Of a stretch of 64,000 nt of DNA, positions 52,293 to 62,890 are shown piece by piece. Position 1 is the stretch's first letter. Each line of letters opens with the position of its first letter. Under the pieces are notes generated by a model. The model did not search any database. It was not told where the DNA came from and saw only the letters and a program-made list of their open reading frames with translations. Origin of the DNA: Caulobacter sp. FWC26 (GTDB lineage: Bacteria; Pseudomonadota; Alphaproteobacteria; Caulobacterales; Caulobacteraceae); the NCBI RefSeq assembly GCF_002742645.2, contig NZ_CP033875.1:744001-808000 (forward strand). Reading direction: 5' to 3'. The position numbers and the translations under genes were made by a program.

Positions 52293-52652
52293 ATGATCCC
52301 CACCTACGATACAAAATTCTCGAAGCGCCTCGAAACGGCGGCGGCCGCCAAGGCGCTGCTGGTCGCCAAGCTCCGCCCCAAGGCGGCGGTCGCCGACCCG
52401 CTGTTTGCGCAGCGCCAGGCCATGCGGGCCGAAGAACTCAACGCGGTCCGGGCGGCGCGCCTGCAAACACGCGCGGACGCCAAGCAGGCGATCGCCGACG
52501 CGCAAGAAGGCGCCGTGCAAGCCCAGGCCGCCGTCGACGCCGAAGCCCTGGCCGCCAAGCGCGGCGCACGCAAGGAGCGCAAGGTGCTCAGCGCCGCAGA
52601 AGCCAAGGCCAAGCGTGACGCCAAGTACGCTGCGCGCCAAGCCCGGCGCTAG
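52293..52652 (+). CDS. DUF6481-like Ala/Lys/Arg-rich helical protein, 119 aa
   Basis: The N-terminus (DTKFSKRLETAAAAKALLVA) leads to a charged, probably helical, chain to a basic end (KAKRDAKYAARQARR). The composition and downstream position relative to cspA fit the DUF6481 family. Its basic coiled-coil nature suggests nucleic-acid or ribosome association, which is inference. Confidence 0.7.
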   Translation: MIPTYDTKFSKRLETAAAAKALLVAKLRPKAAVADPLFAQRQAMRAEELNAVRAARLQTRADAKQAIADAQEGAVQAQAAVDAEALAAKRGARKERKVLSAAEAKAKRDAKYAARQARR

Positions 52653-52706
52653 CCCAGCCGTTCAGGCGTTCCAGTCATTTTACTCGCCTCGCATTCAAGG
52701 ACAGCC

Positions 52707-52913
52707 ATGAACAAGTTTATCGGCCAACGCATCGTCATCACGGTCCGCCGCAATGAGGGCCTTTGGGCTGCGGAGGAGGCCGGCGTCTATTTCGGCGCCT
52801 CGGCGGACAAGGATATCGCCAAGGCGTCAGCCTCAAAACGGGCTCGAGAGCGCATCGGTCAGGGTCACGCCTGCCAGGTTCGGATATCGGGCGAGCATGG
52901 CTTCGCGATCTGA
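52707..52913 (+). CDS. Small protein resembling DUF2188, 68 aa
   Basis: FIGQRIVITVRRNEGLWAAE starts a small beta-rich fold, followed by a helix (KASASKRARERIGQGHACQV) and RISGEHGFAI. The layout is like DUF2188 proteins. It follows the DUF6481-like gene by 54 nt and may be co-transcribed. Function unknown. Confidence 0.55.
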   Translation: MNKFIGQRIVITVRRNEGLWAAEEAGVYFGASADKDIAKASASKRARERIGQGHACQVRISGEHGFAI

Positions 52914-53037
52914 CCTGTTGTCAGTCGGCTTGGCCGCTCTGACCGGCCTTGGTCTGGCCGCGCGGACGGGAGGGCTGTGGATGATCACGGACGCCGGCGT
53001 CGACCTCGTCCAGCGCCTGGGCCAGGCTAGCGACTGA
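52898..53037 (+). CDS. Possible small membrane peptide, 46 aa
   Basis: An ATG inside the end of the previous gene opens a short frame (ASRSDLLSVGLAALTGLGLA then ARTGGLWMITDAGVDLVQRL) ending at 53037. There is one weak hydrophobic segment. GGGCGAG precedes the ATG. The 16-base overlap with the previous gene suggests coupling, but chance cannot be excluded. A strong terminator lies 75 nt beyond its stop. Confidence 0.3.
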
Positions 53038-53111
53038 CCTTCGGCTCGGGCGAGCCTGTGGTGAGTAATCCCAGACCGACGCCAGTCATCGCCGCCCTGC
53101 ATCTGACAAAG

Positions 53112-53147
53112 CAAAACCCGCCGCGACCTGTGCTGCGGCGGGTTTTG
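53112..53147. terminator. Bidirectional intrinsic terminator
   Basis: CAAAACCCGCCGC (53112-53124) and GCGGCGGGTTTTG (53135-53147) form a perfect 13-bp stem with a 10-nt loop. T-runs lie on both strands within the stem. It separates the cspA-side genes from the convergent urcA gene and can serve both. Confidence 0.92.
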
Positions 53148-53180
53148 AAAGCTTGGTACTAACGCGAACTGAGGGGCGGC

Positions 53181-53480
53181 TTAGCGCGAGACGATAGCGC
53201 CCGTGGCCGGGTTGGCGGCGTTGTAGGCGGTCAGGGCCGGGCTGTTGAGCTTGGCGACGGCGTCGTTGACCGAAGCGCGGATGCAGGCCGGGTACAAGTA
53301 GCCGGCGAGGGCTTCGCCACGGACGTCTTTCCAGCAGACGGTCGAGGCCGCCTTGACGATTTCGGCGCGGACTTCGGCGGCCGGGCGACCGGCGACCTTG
53401 ATGCGGACTTCTTGAGCCGAGGCCGGGACGGCGACCAGGGTGGCGATGGCCGAGGCGGCCAGAACGAACGAGCGGATCAT
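53181..53480 (-). CDS. UrcA-family exported protein (copy 1)
   Basis: 99 residues. The signal peptide (SFVLAASAIATLVAVPASAQ) is followed by EVRIKVAGRPAAEVRAEIVK. Two cysteines lie in STVCWKDVRGEALAGYLYPA and CIRASVNDAVAKLNSPALTA. This matches the UrcA family of small exported proteins with two conserved cysteines, common in Caulobacterales and of unknown function. A second copy of the same length lies 230 bp upstream with the same leader arrangement. Confidence 0.82.
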   Translation of the reverse strand: MIRSFVLAASAIATLVAVPASAQEVRIKVAGRPAAEVRAEIVKAASTVCWKDVRGEALAGYLYPACIRASVNDAVAKLNSPALTAYNAANPATGAIVSR

Positions 53481-53497
53481 GTCGAAGGGTCCAAAAA

Positions 53498-53541
53498 GGA
53501 GGTTGTGGTCAACCCCCTCCAGACGCGTTCCTCTGACGGCC
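53498..53541 (-). promoter_or_regulatory. urcA leader element, copy 1
   Basis: On the minus strand the exact 20-mer GGCCGTCAGAGGAACGCGTC (53522-53541) precedes a hairpin GGAGG...GGTTG-ACCA-CAACCTCC (53498-53520) that ends in TTTTT. The ATG lies 41 nt below the 20-mer. The hairpin plus T-run looks like an attenuator or regulatory stem in the 5' leader. The same element precedes copy 2. Confidence 0.6.
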
Positions 53542-53710
53542 GGTCCCCGGTCTGTCGCCTGTTGGGCCGTCGCTGAGTCCATAGCAACGCTCTTTTGAGT
53601 GATCAACGATTATGTTGCGCTGCACACGTTGAAATTTACTGGCGCCGATAATAGCGCAACAGGCGCCTTGACCGGAGCGTGTAGGCCCCGGCCAAGGCGT
53701 GGATCGATCA

Positions 53711-54010
53711 TCAGCGGGAGGCGACGCGCATATAGGCGGCGCGGCCTTGGGCCTTGTTGTAGGCCCGCAGTTCGGCGTTCTTGGCGCGAACCACGGCGTC
53801 GCGGGTGACTTCACGGACGCAGAACGGCGTCAGGTCGCTGGCCTGAGGGTTGCCGGCCAGGTCTTCCTTGCAGAGCTGCCGGGCGGCGCTGACGATTTCG
53901 GCGTGGACGACCGGCGTGGCGCGTCCGCGAACCTTGACAGTGATCTCGCCGGCGTTGGTGGCGGTGGCGGCCATCAGGGCGGTGAGGGCGATAACAAGCA
54001 GTCGGATCAT
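53711..54010 (-). CDS. UrcA-family exported protein (copy 2)
   Basis: 99 residues. The signal peptide (RLLVIALTALMAATATNAGE) is followed by ITVKVRGRATPVVHAEIVSA. The two cysteines lie in ARQLCKEDLAGNPQASDLTP and FCVREVTRDAVVRAKNAELR. It is a diverged paralogue of the downstream copy, identical in length and cysteine placement, so the pair arose by duplication together with the leader. Confidence 0.8.
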   Translation of the reverse strand: MIRLLVIALTALMAATATNAGEITVKVRGRATPVVHAEIVSAARQLCKEDLAGNPQASDLTPFCVREVTRDAVVRAKNAELRAYNKAQGRAAYMRVASR

Positions 54011-54027
54011 GTGGGTGGTCCCGGAAA

Positions 54028-54071
54028 GGAGGTTGAGTGCAACCGCCTCCCGACGCGTTCCTCTGACGGCC
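54028..54071 (-). promoter_or_regulatory. urcA leader element, copy 2
   Basis: The same 20-mer GGCCGTCAGAGGAACGCGTC (54052-54071) and a hairpin with GGTTG and CAACCTCCTTT arms (54028-54050) lie upstream of the second urcA gene. The distance to the ATG (61 nt from the far end) is identical to copy 1. Hairpin loops and the bulge differ in sequence, while the stem arms are kept. Confidence 0.6.
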
Positions 54072-54216
54072 CCCAGGATCTCGCCTCGTCGTCCGTCTCG
54101 GGCATTGGTGTATGACAACGTTGTCTACCGCAAGTGCGAAGGTGCTCGCTTCACGAAAATGTTAGCGGTAACATATCGTTGCCAACGAAACCACTTTACG
54201 GGCGAGCGCTCGGTCC

Positions 54217-55299
54217 TCAGCGCTTGCGGATGGGTGACTTCCTGGCGGGCTTGGGCGGCAGGGCCGGCGGTAGCGGCGGCGGAGACCAGTCGAAGGCCAA
54301 CAGCAGAGTGCGCTGCGTCTCGGCGGCGTTGTCGTCCGAGATGAGGTAAAGGCGCGTGCCGCCCGAGGGCGAGCGGGTCAGGGCCACGCCCTCGATGTTG
54401 TCGCGCGTCGTCGAGCCTTCCAGCCGCAGGGTGGCCGAGATCCGCTGACGCGCGGTCGGGACGGTGGGGTCGGACACGAAGCGAACGATGGCGCGCCAGC
54501 CGCGTACGGGGTCGAAGCCGCGATGCAACGTCGCCACGGCCGGGCCGGCGAACGGCGCGAAGCCCGAAAGGCCCCAGGTGAAGTCGGGTCCGGATTGAGG
54601 CGGCAGCGATTTGCAATCGGCTGACACCCTGCAGATCCAGACTTCGCCTTCCTCGCCGCCGACGATGTAGGCGTCGGGCCCGGCGGCAGGATAGGCGGCC
54701 AGGGCCTCCATGCCTTCGTTGTCGGGAAAGACGGTCGCGGGCTTGGGGGCGGGGCGGGGCGTTCCCCAGCCGCCATCAGGCTGGACAGGATAGAGCCAGA
54801 TGCGATGGTCGCGCTCGAAGCTGACCAGGCGATCGCCGTTCGGCAGCACCGCCAGGCCCTCGGCGTCGGCCTGCTGCTTGCCCTGCAGAGGGCGTCCGTC
54901 GAGCCCAGACAAGGAGCGCAGCTTGCCGCCGGTGACGCTGACCAGACGTCCGCTCGCGTCCAACTGAATCCGCGCCTCGAACAGGTCGCCGTCGTCGGTG
55001 ATGGCCATCAACTGGCCGTCGGCGCCGACCGCCAAGTCCGACAGGCCATGCAGCCGCGTAGTGGTTGCGCTCGTCAGAGCCAGGCCGCCGACATAGGTGA
55101 AGCCGCCGTCCAGCGTGGTCTTGGCCGGGTTGGTCGCGTCCAGCGGGACCGGCGTGGCGGTCACCGCGATCTCGGGGCCTACCTTGACCGGCGCGGGCGG
55201 CGTCGCGACGGCGGGCGGCCGACGGGGCGCGCACTGGGTGGCGAGGCCACCCAATCCGGCGACCATGCCCAGAACGAGCGCCGTGCGCAGACCGATCAC
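54217..55299 (-). CDS. Esterase-like activity of phytase family protein
   Basis: 360 residues from a GTG that overlaps the cobT stop (GTGA). A lipoprotein-like start ([16 protein letters not shown], then APRRPPAVA) suggests a lipidated periplasmic protein. The body has [60 protein letters not shown] and [20 protein letters not shown], the repeated blades of the phytase-like esterase domain. It ends in a Pro/Arg-rich tail. Activity and substrate are unknown; linkage to cobT is probably only operonic. Confidence 0.85.
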   Translation of the reverse strand: MIGLRTALVLGMVAGLGGLATQCAPRRPPAVATPPAPVKVGPEIAVTATPVPLDATNPAKTTLDGGFTYVGGLALTSATTTRLHGLSDLAVGADGQLMAITDDGDLFEARIQLDASGRLVSVTGGKLRSLSGLDGRPLQGKQQADAEGLAVLPNGDRLVSFERDHRIWLYPVQPDGGWGTPRPAPKPATVFPDNEGMEALAAYPAAGPDAYIVGGEEGEVWICRVSADCKSLPPQSGPDFTWGLSGFAPFAGPAVATLHRGFDPVRGWRAIVRFVSDPTVPTARQRISATLRLEGSTTRDNIEGVALTRSPSGGTRLYLISDDNAAETQRTLLLAFDWSPPPLPPALPPKPARKSPIRKR

Positions 55300-57224
55300 G
55301 CCGGGACCTTGCTGGCGGTCTTGGGGACCTGCGGCGTGACGACAGGCGGCGGGGCCAGCAGGCCGCGCGTCCGGGCGATCTGCCGAGGCTCTTCCTCGAA
55401 CAGGGCCGCCAACTGCTCGACCAGCACGCCGCCTAACTGCTCGACATCGACAATGGTGACCGCGCGGCGGTAGTAGCGGGTGACGTCGTGGCCGATGCCG
55501 ATCGCGATCAGCTCGACGGGGCTCTTGCCCTCGATCTCGGCGATGACCTGGCGCAAGTGGCGCTCCAGATAGTGGCCCGAATTGACGCTCAGGGTGGAGT
55601 CGTCCACCGGCGCGCCGTCGGAGATCACCATCAGAATGCGGCGCTGTTCCGGCCGGGCGATGATCCGCTGGTGGGCCCACATCAGGGCCTCGCCGTCGAT
55701 ATTCTCTTTCAGCAGCCCCTCGCGCATCATCAGGCCGAGGTTCTTGCGCGCCCGCCGCCAAGGCGCGTCGGCGGCCTTGTAGATGATGTGACGCAGATCG
55801 TTGAGGCGGCCCGGGGCGGCGGGCTTGCCGGCCTTGATCCACTCGTCGCGGCTTGTCCCGCCCTTCCAGGCGCGGGTGGTAAAGCCCAGCACCTCGGTCT
55901 TGACCCCGCAGCGCTCCAGCGTGCGGGCCAGGATGTCGGCGCAGATCGCCGCCACCATGATCGGCCGGCCGCGCATCGAGCCGGAGTTGTCGATCAGCAG
56001 GGTCACGACCGTGTCGCGGAACTCCTGGTCTTCCTCCTGCTTGAAAGACAGGGGCGCGGTCGGATCGATGATCACCCGGGTCAGGCGGGCGACGTCCAGC
56101 ATCCCCTCCTCGAGGTCGAAGGTCCACGAGCGGTTCTGCTGGGCCAGCAGGCGACGCTGCAGCTTGTTGGCAAGGCGCGAGACGACGCTGGAAAGCGCCG
56201 TCAGCTGCTGGTCCAGATAGGCGCGGAGGCGCGTCAGTTCCTCGGCGTCGCATAGGTCTTCTGCGTCGACGATCTCGTCGTGGGCCGTGGTGAAGATCTT
56301 GTACTGCGGCTCGCCGCCCTGACCGGCGCTGGCGTCGGGACGGGCCGGCTTGGCGCCGTCGCCCATCTCGGGGCTCTCGTCCGACTCCTCGGGCTCGCCT
56401 TCCTGGTCCGACTGGACCATCTCCTCGTCGCCGGCCTCGCTCTCGCGGTCGGTGGCCTCGCTTTCCTGCGGAGCCGAGCCTTCCTGCTGCTCGCCTTCGC
56501 CCTCGCCCTGATCCTCGTCGGAGTTTTCGGTCGGGGCGTCGTCCTCGCCGTCTTCCTCGTCGGCGCTTTCGGTGGCGTCGGCCATATCCTCGGAGAGATC
56601 AAGGTCGCGCAGGATCTCGCGAGTCACCTTGGCGAAAGCGGCCTGGTCGTCGATGGCGTCGGCCAGTCGGTCTAGGTCCTTGCCGGCCCGGGCCTCGATA
56701 TCGTTCCGCAGAATGTCGACCAGGGCCTTGGCGCCGTCGGGCGGTGCGTCGCCGGTCAGGCGCTCGCGCACCATCAGGCCCAGGATCTCGGCCATCGGCG
56801 CGGACTGGCGGTCGGTGGCGACGGCGCGGGTCAGCCCCTGCTTCTCCAGGCGAGCTTCCAGCGCGGCGGTCAGGTTGGCGCGCACGCCGCCCATGGCGTT
56901 GGAGCCGATCGCCTCCAGCCGCGCCTGCTCGATCGACTCGAAGGCGGCCTGGCCGTCCGGAGAGCTGGGTCGCGCGCGGGCGTGGGCGAGGGGGTCGTGG
57001 TGCGCCAGGCGCAGGGCCATCTGATCGGCCAGGCCCCGGATGCGCGCGGCTTCCTTGCTGTTCAGATCGCGGGGCGGGTGCGGCAGCACCGCCCGGTTGC
57101 CCAGAAGCTGGGGGCCATCGCCCGAGAACACGACCTCCAGGTCCGGCGTCTCGGCGAGCGAGCGCGCGGCGTGCGCCAGGGCGCGCTTGAAGGGTTCGGT
57201 CGGGCTTTCGGGCTTGGAGACCAT
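55296..57224 (-). CDS. cobT: Cobaltochelatase subunit CobT
   Basis: 642 residues. The N-terminal CobT region ([20 protein letters not shown] to [20 protein letters not shown]) is followed by a long acidic Glu/Asp-rich middle (about 215-320). A C-terminal VWA domain has the MIDAS motif [16 protein letters not shown] and a late [20 protein letters not shown]. CobT, with CobS and CobN, inserts cobalt into hydrogenobyrinic diamide; a CobT-like protein can also have a cobalamin-independent role. No cobS or cobN gene is in the window. The start at 57224 precedes [10 protein letters not shown]. Confidence 0.93.
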   Translation of the reverse strand: MVSKPESPTEPFKRALAHAARSLAETPDLEVVFSGDGPQLLGNRAVLPHPPRDLNSKEAARIRGLADQMALRLAHHDPLAHARARPSSPDGQAAFESIEQARLEAIGSNAMGGVRANLTAALEARLEKQGLTRAVATDRQSAPMAEILGLMVRERLTGDAPPDGAKALVDILRNDIEARAGKDLDRLADAIDDQAAFAKVTREILRDLDLSEDMADATESADEEDGEDDAPTENSDEDQGEGEGEQQEGSAPQESEATDRESEAGDEEMVQSDQEGEPEESDESPEMGDGAKPARPDASAGQGGEPQYKIFTTAHDEIVDAEDLCDAEELTRLRAYLDQQLTALSSVVSRLANKLQRRLLAQQNRSWTFDLEEGMLDVARLTRVIIDPTAPLSFKQEEDQEFRDTVVTLLIDNSGSMRGRPIMVAAICADILARTLERCGVKTEVLGFTTRAWKGGTSRDEWIKAGKPAAPGRLNDLRHIIYKAADAPWRRARKNLGLMMREGLLKENIDGEALMWAHQRIIARPEQRRILMVISDGAPVDDSTLSVNSGHYLERHLRQVIAEIEGKSPVELIAIGIGHDVTRYYRRAVTIVDVEQLGGVLVEQLAALFEEEPRQIARTRGLLAPPPVVTPQVPKTASKVPA

Positions 57225-57331
57225 GAGGTTCGAGTTAAAGGCGCCGGGCGGGGAAAACAAGGAACGCCGCGCGCGGGAGCGACGTTGATTTTCTGACCGC
57301 GCCTCGTGCGCGCTGCTGGAGGGAACTCAAT

Positions 57332-57514
57332 ATGCTCAAGTGGGCCATCATCCTCGCCGTCGTCGCCCTGATCGCCGGCGCGCTGGGCTTCACCGGCGTG
57401 GCGGGCGCGGCCGCCGGCGTCGCCAAGATCCTGTTCTTCCTGTTCTTGGTGGGCTTCGTGCTTGTGCTGCTGCTGGGCGGTACGTTGTTTAAGGCTGCGA
57501 CGGGCCCGAAGTAG
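57332..57514 (+). CDS. DUF1328 small membrane protein, 60 aa
   Basis: Two hydrophobic helices: [20 protein letters not shown] and [20 protein letters not shown]. The pattern WAxxFLxxAxxAxxxGFxG with a second helix is the DUF1328 (YtjA) signature. Its function is unknown, though homologues are stress-linked. GGAGGGAA precedes the ATG. It is divergent from cobT. Confidence 0.9.
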   Translation: MLKWAIILAVVALIAGALGFTGVAGAAAGVAKILFFLFLVGFVLVLLLGGTLFKAATGPK

Positions 57515-57522
57515 CGTTCGAA

Positions 57523-57553
57523 CTCTGCTCCCCCGCTTCGCAGGGGAGCAGAG
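57523..57553. terminator. Bidirectional terminator
   Basis: CTCTGCTCCCC (57523-57533) and GGGGAGCAGAG (57543-57553) form a perfect 11-bp stem, loop 9 nt, between the DUF1328 gene and the convergent DUF3089 gene. Confidence 0.75.
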
Positions 57554-57562
57554 AACCTTGCT

Positions 57563-58720
57563 CTACTTCACGCCGTAGGCCTTGGCCTGACGGCCGGCCA
57601 AGGCGACCAAATCGCCCATCTGCAGGTTCACGTCGACCAGGTGCAGGCCCCAGTCCTTGAGGGTCACCGGCCCGACGACGACGTCGCCGCTGATCTCGTC
57701 GGTGCGCGGATCGGCCGGGTCTGCGTTCACTTTCACCGACAGATAGGTGAAGTCGCCATCAGCGACGCACTTGGCCGAGAGCAGGCCCGGCATCGACACG
57801 AACGGAGTCGACACGCTTAGGTCCTTGGCAAACGGCTTAGGTGGCTGGCCCGACACCGCCCCGAAGCCCTTGGCGCTGAGATAGGTGTGTAGCGGGGCGG
57901 AGTCGGTCGAGGCCCTGCCAGCAAGCAGGGCGGCGGGATTGACGCAGCCGGCGCGGCGGCCCTCGGCGTCGGTCTTGCCAAAGCGGCTGTTGGCGGGCGG
58001 CGGGCTGGCTTCGCGGAACGAAACGTAGGTCACGACGCACCCGGCTTGGTCGGCCTTTTCACACAGCGGGATCGAGCCGTATTTGCCGTCGGTGACCGGC
58101 GTGTTCATGCCCAGCACATACGCGGCGATCATCTGCTTCTGGACCGGCTTACCGTCGACCTCGCTCTTCAGCAGTTCCAGCAGCATCCGCGAGCCCTGGC
58201 TGTGGCCCATCAGGATCACACCCCGGCCGTTGTTTTCGTTCTTCAGGTACCAGTTCCAGGCGTCGCGCACGTCGCCATAGGCTAGCGCCGCGTCGCCGGG
58301 CGCGCCTTGTCCCATCATCACCGCACGCAGCGCCGCCAGGGTGACCTGGCGATACATCGGCGCGAAGACGCGGCAGGTCGAGGCGAAACGCGCCAGCTGC
58401 TGCTCGACCACCCGGCGCTCGGCCTCGTCGATGCTCATGTCGCTGTTGCCGCCCGGATCGGTCGATACCGTCGGATAGACGTAGAAGCAGTCATACGCCG
58501 GGGCGGCTAAGGGCTTGAAGGTCTCCACCGAGGTCTTGCCGTCGGCCTGGACGATCGTAGTGGTCTGGTCTACGGCGCAGGCGTCGGCACGGCCGGGCAG
58601 GCACAGCCACGACTCTGGTTTGCCGTAGTCGTTGGGCGCTGGCGCCGCGGTCTGAGCGTTCGCCGCGCCCGCCAGTCCCAGGACCGCCATCGCCGCAAGG
58701 CCTGCCAAAGTCCGCTTCAT
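57563..58720 (-). CDS. Exported DUF3089 protein (alpha/beta-hydrolase-like)
   Basis: 385 residues with a signal peptide (LAGLAAMAVLGLAGAANAQT). YDCFYVYPTVSTDPGGNSDM is the DUF3089 hallmark. A nucleophile-elbow-like GVILMGHSQGSRMLLELLKS contains GHSQG, so it is likely a lipase-like hydrolase. Cysteines in CLPGRADACAVDQ may form a disulfide. GGGAGGG precedes the ATG. No substrate can be proposed from context. Confidence 0.9.
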   Translation of the reverse strand: MKRTLAGLAAMAVLGLAGAANAQTAAPAPNDYGKPESWLCLPGRADACAVDQTTTIVQADGKTSVETFKPLAAPAYDCFYVYPTVSTDPGGNSDMSIDEAERRVVEQQLARFASTCRVFAPMYRQVTLAALRAVMMGQGAPGDAALAYGDVRDAWNWYLKNENNGRGVILMGHSQGSRMLLELLKSEVDGKPVQKQMIAAYVLGMNTPVTDGKYGSIPLCEKADQAGCVVTYVSFREASPPPANSRFGKTDAEGRRAGCVNPAALLAGRASTDSAPLHTYLSAKGFGAVSGQPPKPFAKDLSVSTPFVSMPGLLSAKCVADGDFTYLSVKVNADPADPRTDEISGDVVVGPVTLKDWGLHLVDVNLQMGDLVALAGRQAKAYGVK

Positions 58721-58863
58721 CCTGCTTCCCTCCCACGCTCAAACGCGCGTTTGGCGCGACAATGCGGAAAAGAACGACGGTCGCCAAGAGGGGTCTGGCC
58801 CGATCGTTGCGCGAAGGCGAAGCCTCGTCCCGGTTCGGGACGGTGAACAGGAGCGTCGCGCCC

Positions 58864-59910
58864 GTGAGCAGCCTCAAAACCCTTTCGCGCGTGGGGATCG
58901 TGATCGTCGCCGCGTTGTCTGTCAGCGCATCGACCGTGCTGGCCGACGGCTTCCCGGCCGCGGTCCGGACCCCCGCGCCTGTCTCAAAACGGGTGACACC
59001 CAAGCCGCGAGTCAAGATCGTCTATGTCGATCGGCCCGTCGTGGTGGAAAAGCGCGTGCCGGTCTATGTCGACCGCCCCACGACCCAGATCGTCGAGAAG
59101 GTGGTCGAGAAGCCCGTGATCGTCGAACGCCCCGTCGTCGTGGAGAAGCGGATCGAGGTTCCGGTCGAGAAGCTGGTTCAGGTTCCGGTCGAGAAGAAGG
59201 TCTATGTCGATCGCCCGGTGGAAAAGATCGTCTATGTCGACCGCGTGGTCGAGAAGCGGGTCGAAGTGCCGGTCGAAAAGATTGTCGAGAAGATCGTGGA
59301 GAAACCCGTCTATGTCGACCGGCCTGTGCCAGTCGAGAAGCCGGGCGAGGTGGTTGAGAAGATCATCCAGGTGCCGATCTACGTTTATGTCGATCGTCCG
59401 GTCTACACGGCGGCGCCGTCTCAGGGATGCGCCAACCCGTGTGGCTATGTCGAGCGCCCGGCCCCGTGCGCCGGCCCCTGCGGCTCCAACTGGCGGCCTG
59501 CTCCGCCGCCGAGCTGCGCCCATCCCTGCGGCGTCCCCGTGCAACCGGCGCCTGGCTGCGCCCAGAGCTGCGGCTACCTCGAATGGCCCGCTGCGCCGGT
59601 AAATGGCTGTGCGGCGCGCAACTGCGGCGAGCTGATCGAGCACAGCGAGGAGCGCTACGAGCAACGCTATGGAGGTGAGATCGAACCGCCGCCCTTGCCG
59701 ATCGGCTATATCGGTCGGGCCTCGGGCGGACGGGGCGGTGGTTATGGCGGGATCGGCCTAGTCGGCGGTGGTGGCTGGCGCAGCGGCGGCTATGCGGGCG
59801 GCTCAGCGTCGGCGACCGCTTCGGCCACCGCGTCAGCGACGGCCTCGACCTCGATCCGCATCGGCGGCGGGGGCGGCGGTTGCTCGGGCTGCGGCGGCAA
59901 GCGCCACTGA
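58864..59910 (+). CDS. Exported low-complexity protein with YVDRP/VEK, CAxxCG and Gly/Ser blocks
   Basis: About 348 residues from a GTG, with AGGAG upstream and a signal peptide (LSRVGIVIVAALSVSASTVL). Block 1 (about 40-180) repeats YVDRPV and VEK-VEVPVEK motifs, with six YVDR copies. Block 2 (about 185-260) has five Cys pairs: CANPCG, CAGPCG, CAHPCG, CAQSCG and CAARNCG, spaced by Pro-rich linkers. Block 3 is Gly-rich and ends with a SASATASATASATAS run and CSGCGGKRH. No enzymatic domain is seen. It could be a surface or periplasm-spanning structural protein crosslinked by disulfides. I recognise no named family. Confidence 0.78.
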   Translation: MSSLKTLSRVGIVIVAALSVSASTVLADGFPAAVRTPAPVSKRVTPKPRVKIVYVDRPVVVEKRVPVYVDRPTTQIVEKVVEKPVIVERPVVVEKRIEVPVEKLVQVPVEKKVYVDRPVEKIVYVDRVVEKRVEVPVEKIVEKIVEKPVYVDRPVPVEKPGEVVEKIIQVPIYVYVDRPVYTAAPSQGCANPCGYVERPAPCAGPCGSNWRPAPPPSCAHPCGVPVQPAPGCAQSCGYLEWPAAPVNGCAARNCGELIEHSEERYEQRYGGEIEPPPLPIGYIGRASGGRGGGYGGIGLVGGGGWRSGGYAGGSASATASATASATASTSIRIGGGGGGCSGCGGKRH

Positions 59911-59913
59911 CTC

Positions 59914-60228
59914 TTAGAGCGAAAGCCAGCGGCGAGGGTTCTTGTCGCCCAGGGCTCGCGCTTCGCCGGGCTTGAGGCCAAGATCGCGCATCCGGTAGGC
60001 GACGATCTCGCGTAGCGCCTCGACCGGCTCCTGGCCGCCCACCGGGCTGGAAGCCACTGCGCCGGCGTTCATCGCCAGATCCACGGCGGTCCACTCGGCC
60101 TGGGCCCGATCGGCCTTGCCGACGGCGAAGTAGTGGCGCACCGGCGCGCGCTCGCCGGGGACTTCGACCATCACGCTGATGACCCAGCCTTGAATGATGA
60201 GATCGGCGTCGGGGCGCTGGCGGAACAT
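59914..60228 (-). CDS. Conserved-looking hypothetical protein, 104 aa
   Basis: The protein reads RQRPDADLIIQGWVISVMVE, then APVRHYFAVGKADRAQAEWT, a helix (AVDLAMNAGAVASS) and GGQEPVEALREIVAYRMRDL, ending PRRWLSL. There is no signal peptide or membrane segment. The composition is that of a small soluble alpha/beta protein. I recognise no family. Its stop lies close to the stop of the convergent exported repeat gene. Confidence 0.6.
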   Translation of the reverse strand: MFRQRPDADLIIQGWVISVMVEVPGERAPVRHYFAVGKADRAQAEWTAVDLAMNAGAVASSPVGGQEPVEALREIVAYRMRDLGLKPGEARALGDKNPRRWLSL

Positions 60229-60268
60229 CCGTGGGATGTAGCCGTGCGCGGCGGTGTCTGGAAGGGGC

Positions 60269-60400
60269 TCAGCCGATCAACTGGAACGCCGCCTGGCTGA
60301 TCAGACCCAGCGCCAGCCATGCCGACAGACCCAGGATCACCAGCGACGTCCGCGACGGGCGGCGGCGGCGGTGGTTGGGATACAAACGCACGAACGACAT
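60269..60400 (-). CDS. Small single-helix membrane protein, 43 aa
   Basis: MSFVRLYPNH, a run of four arginines, then PSRTSLVILGLSAWLALGLI and SQAAFQLIG. One membrane helix is preceded by a strongly basic segment, fitting an N-in orientation. GGAGG lies 6 nt before the ATG, a good ribosome-binding site. It is short enough to be missed by standard length cut-offs. It lies 40 nt upstream of the hypothetical 104-aa gene in the same direction. Confidence 0.55.
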   Translation of the reverse strand: MSFVRLYPNHRRRRPSRTSLVILGLSAWLALGLISQAAFQLIG

Positions 60401-60505
60401 CTGACGCCTCCATGCCTTCAAACCTTGGCCAGAGGTTAACGCCGAATCCGCTGCTTGGATGCGCGACCTTTTCGCTCGTCACGGGAGTGTGAAGGACCAA
60501 AGAAA

Positions 60506-60531
60506 AGGGCGGAGCCTTGCGGCCCCGCCCT
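60506..60531 (-). terminator. Terminator for the groESL transcript
   Basis: On the minus strand AGGGCGGGGCC pairs with GGCTCCGCCCT around a GCAA loop (one mismatch), followed by TTTTCT. It lies beyond the three tandem 78-bp repeats, about 270 nt after the groEL stop. Confidence 0.8.
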
Positions 60532-60555
60532 AATCCATTTCAGCTCTTGAGCTTA

Positions 60556-62467
<1,912 letters not shown>

Positions 62468-62502
62468 TTAGATTTGGAGAGCGTCGGCGGAGGTAGGAGG
62501 CC

Positions 62503-62793
62503 TTAAGCCTCAACCACGCCCAGGACGTCGCTTTCCTTCATGATCAGGAGGTCCTGACCGTCGACCTTCACTTCGGTGCCCGACCACTTGCCGAACAGGA
62601 TGCGGTCGCCAGCCTTCAGGTCCAGGGCGACGACGTCGCCCTTGTCGTTGCGGGCGCCGGGGCCGACAGCGACGACTTCGCCTTCTTGCGGCTTTTCCTT
62701 GGCGGTGTCAGGGATGATGATCCCGCCCTTGGTCTTGGTTTCTTCTTCGACGCGCTTCACGAGGACGCGGTCGCCCAGGGGACGAAACTTCAT
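62503..62793 (-). CDS. groES: Co-chaperonin GroES
   Basis: 96 residues: [40 protein letters not shown] and [20 protein letters not shown] cover the mobile loop and core. It caps GroEL. The start at 62793 is the conserved one; an upstream in-frame extension to 62838 is not typical of the family. It is the first gene of the groESL operon. Confidence 0.98.
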   Translation of the reverse strand: MKFRPLGDRVLVKRVEEETKTKGGIIIPDTAKEKPQEGEVVAVGPGARNDKGDVVALDLKAGDRILFGKWSGTEVKVDGQDLLIMKESDVLGVVEA

Positions 62794-62853
62794 GGTCTTC
62801 TCCGTCGGAACGGTTTGAAATAAGAACTCGTCGGCCATGGGGGAGCGGGACTG

Positions 62854-62880
62854 TTAGCAGTCGCTCCCTTCGAGTGCTAA
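62854..62880 (-). promoter_or_regulatory. CIRCE operator of groESL
   Basis: On the plus strand TTAGCAGTC, nine bases, then GAGTGCTAA: the CIRCE inverted repeat (TTAGCACTC-N9-GAGTGCTAA) with one mismatch in one arm. HrcA binds CIRCE and represses groESL outside heat shock. It lies 61 nt before the groES start. Confidence 0.92.
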
Positions 62881-62890
62881 CGACGCTGGT

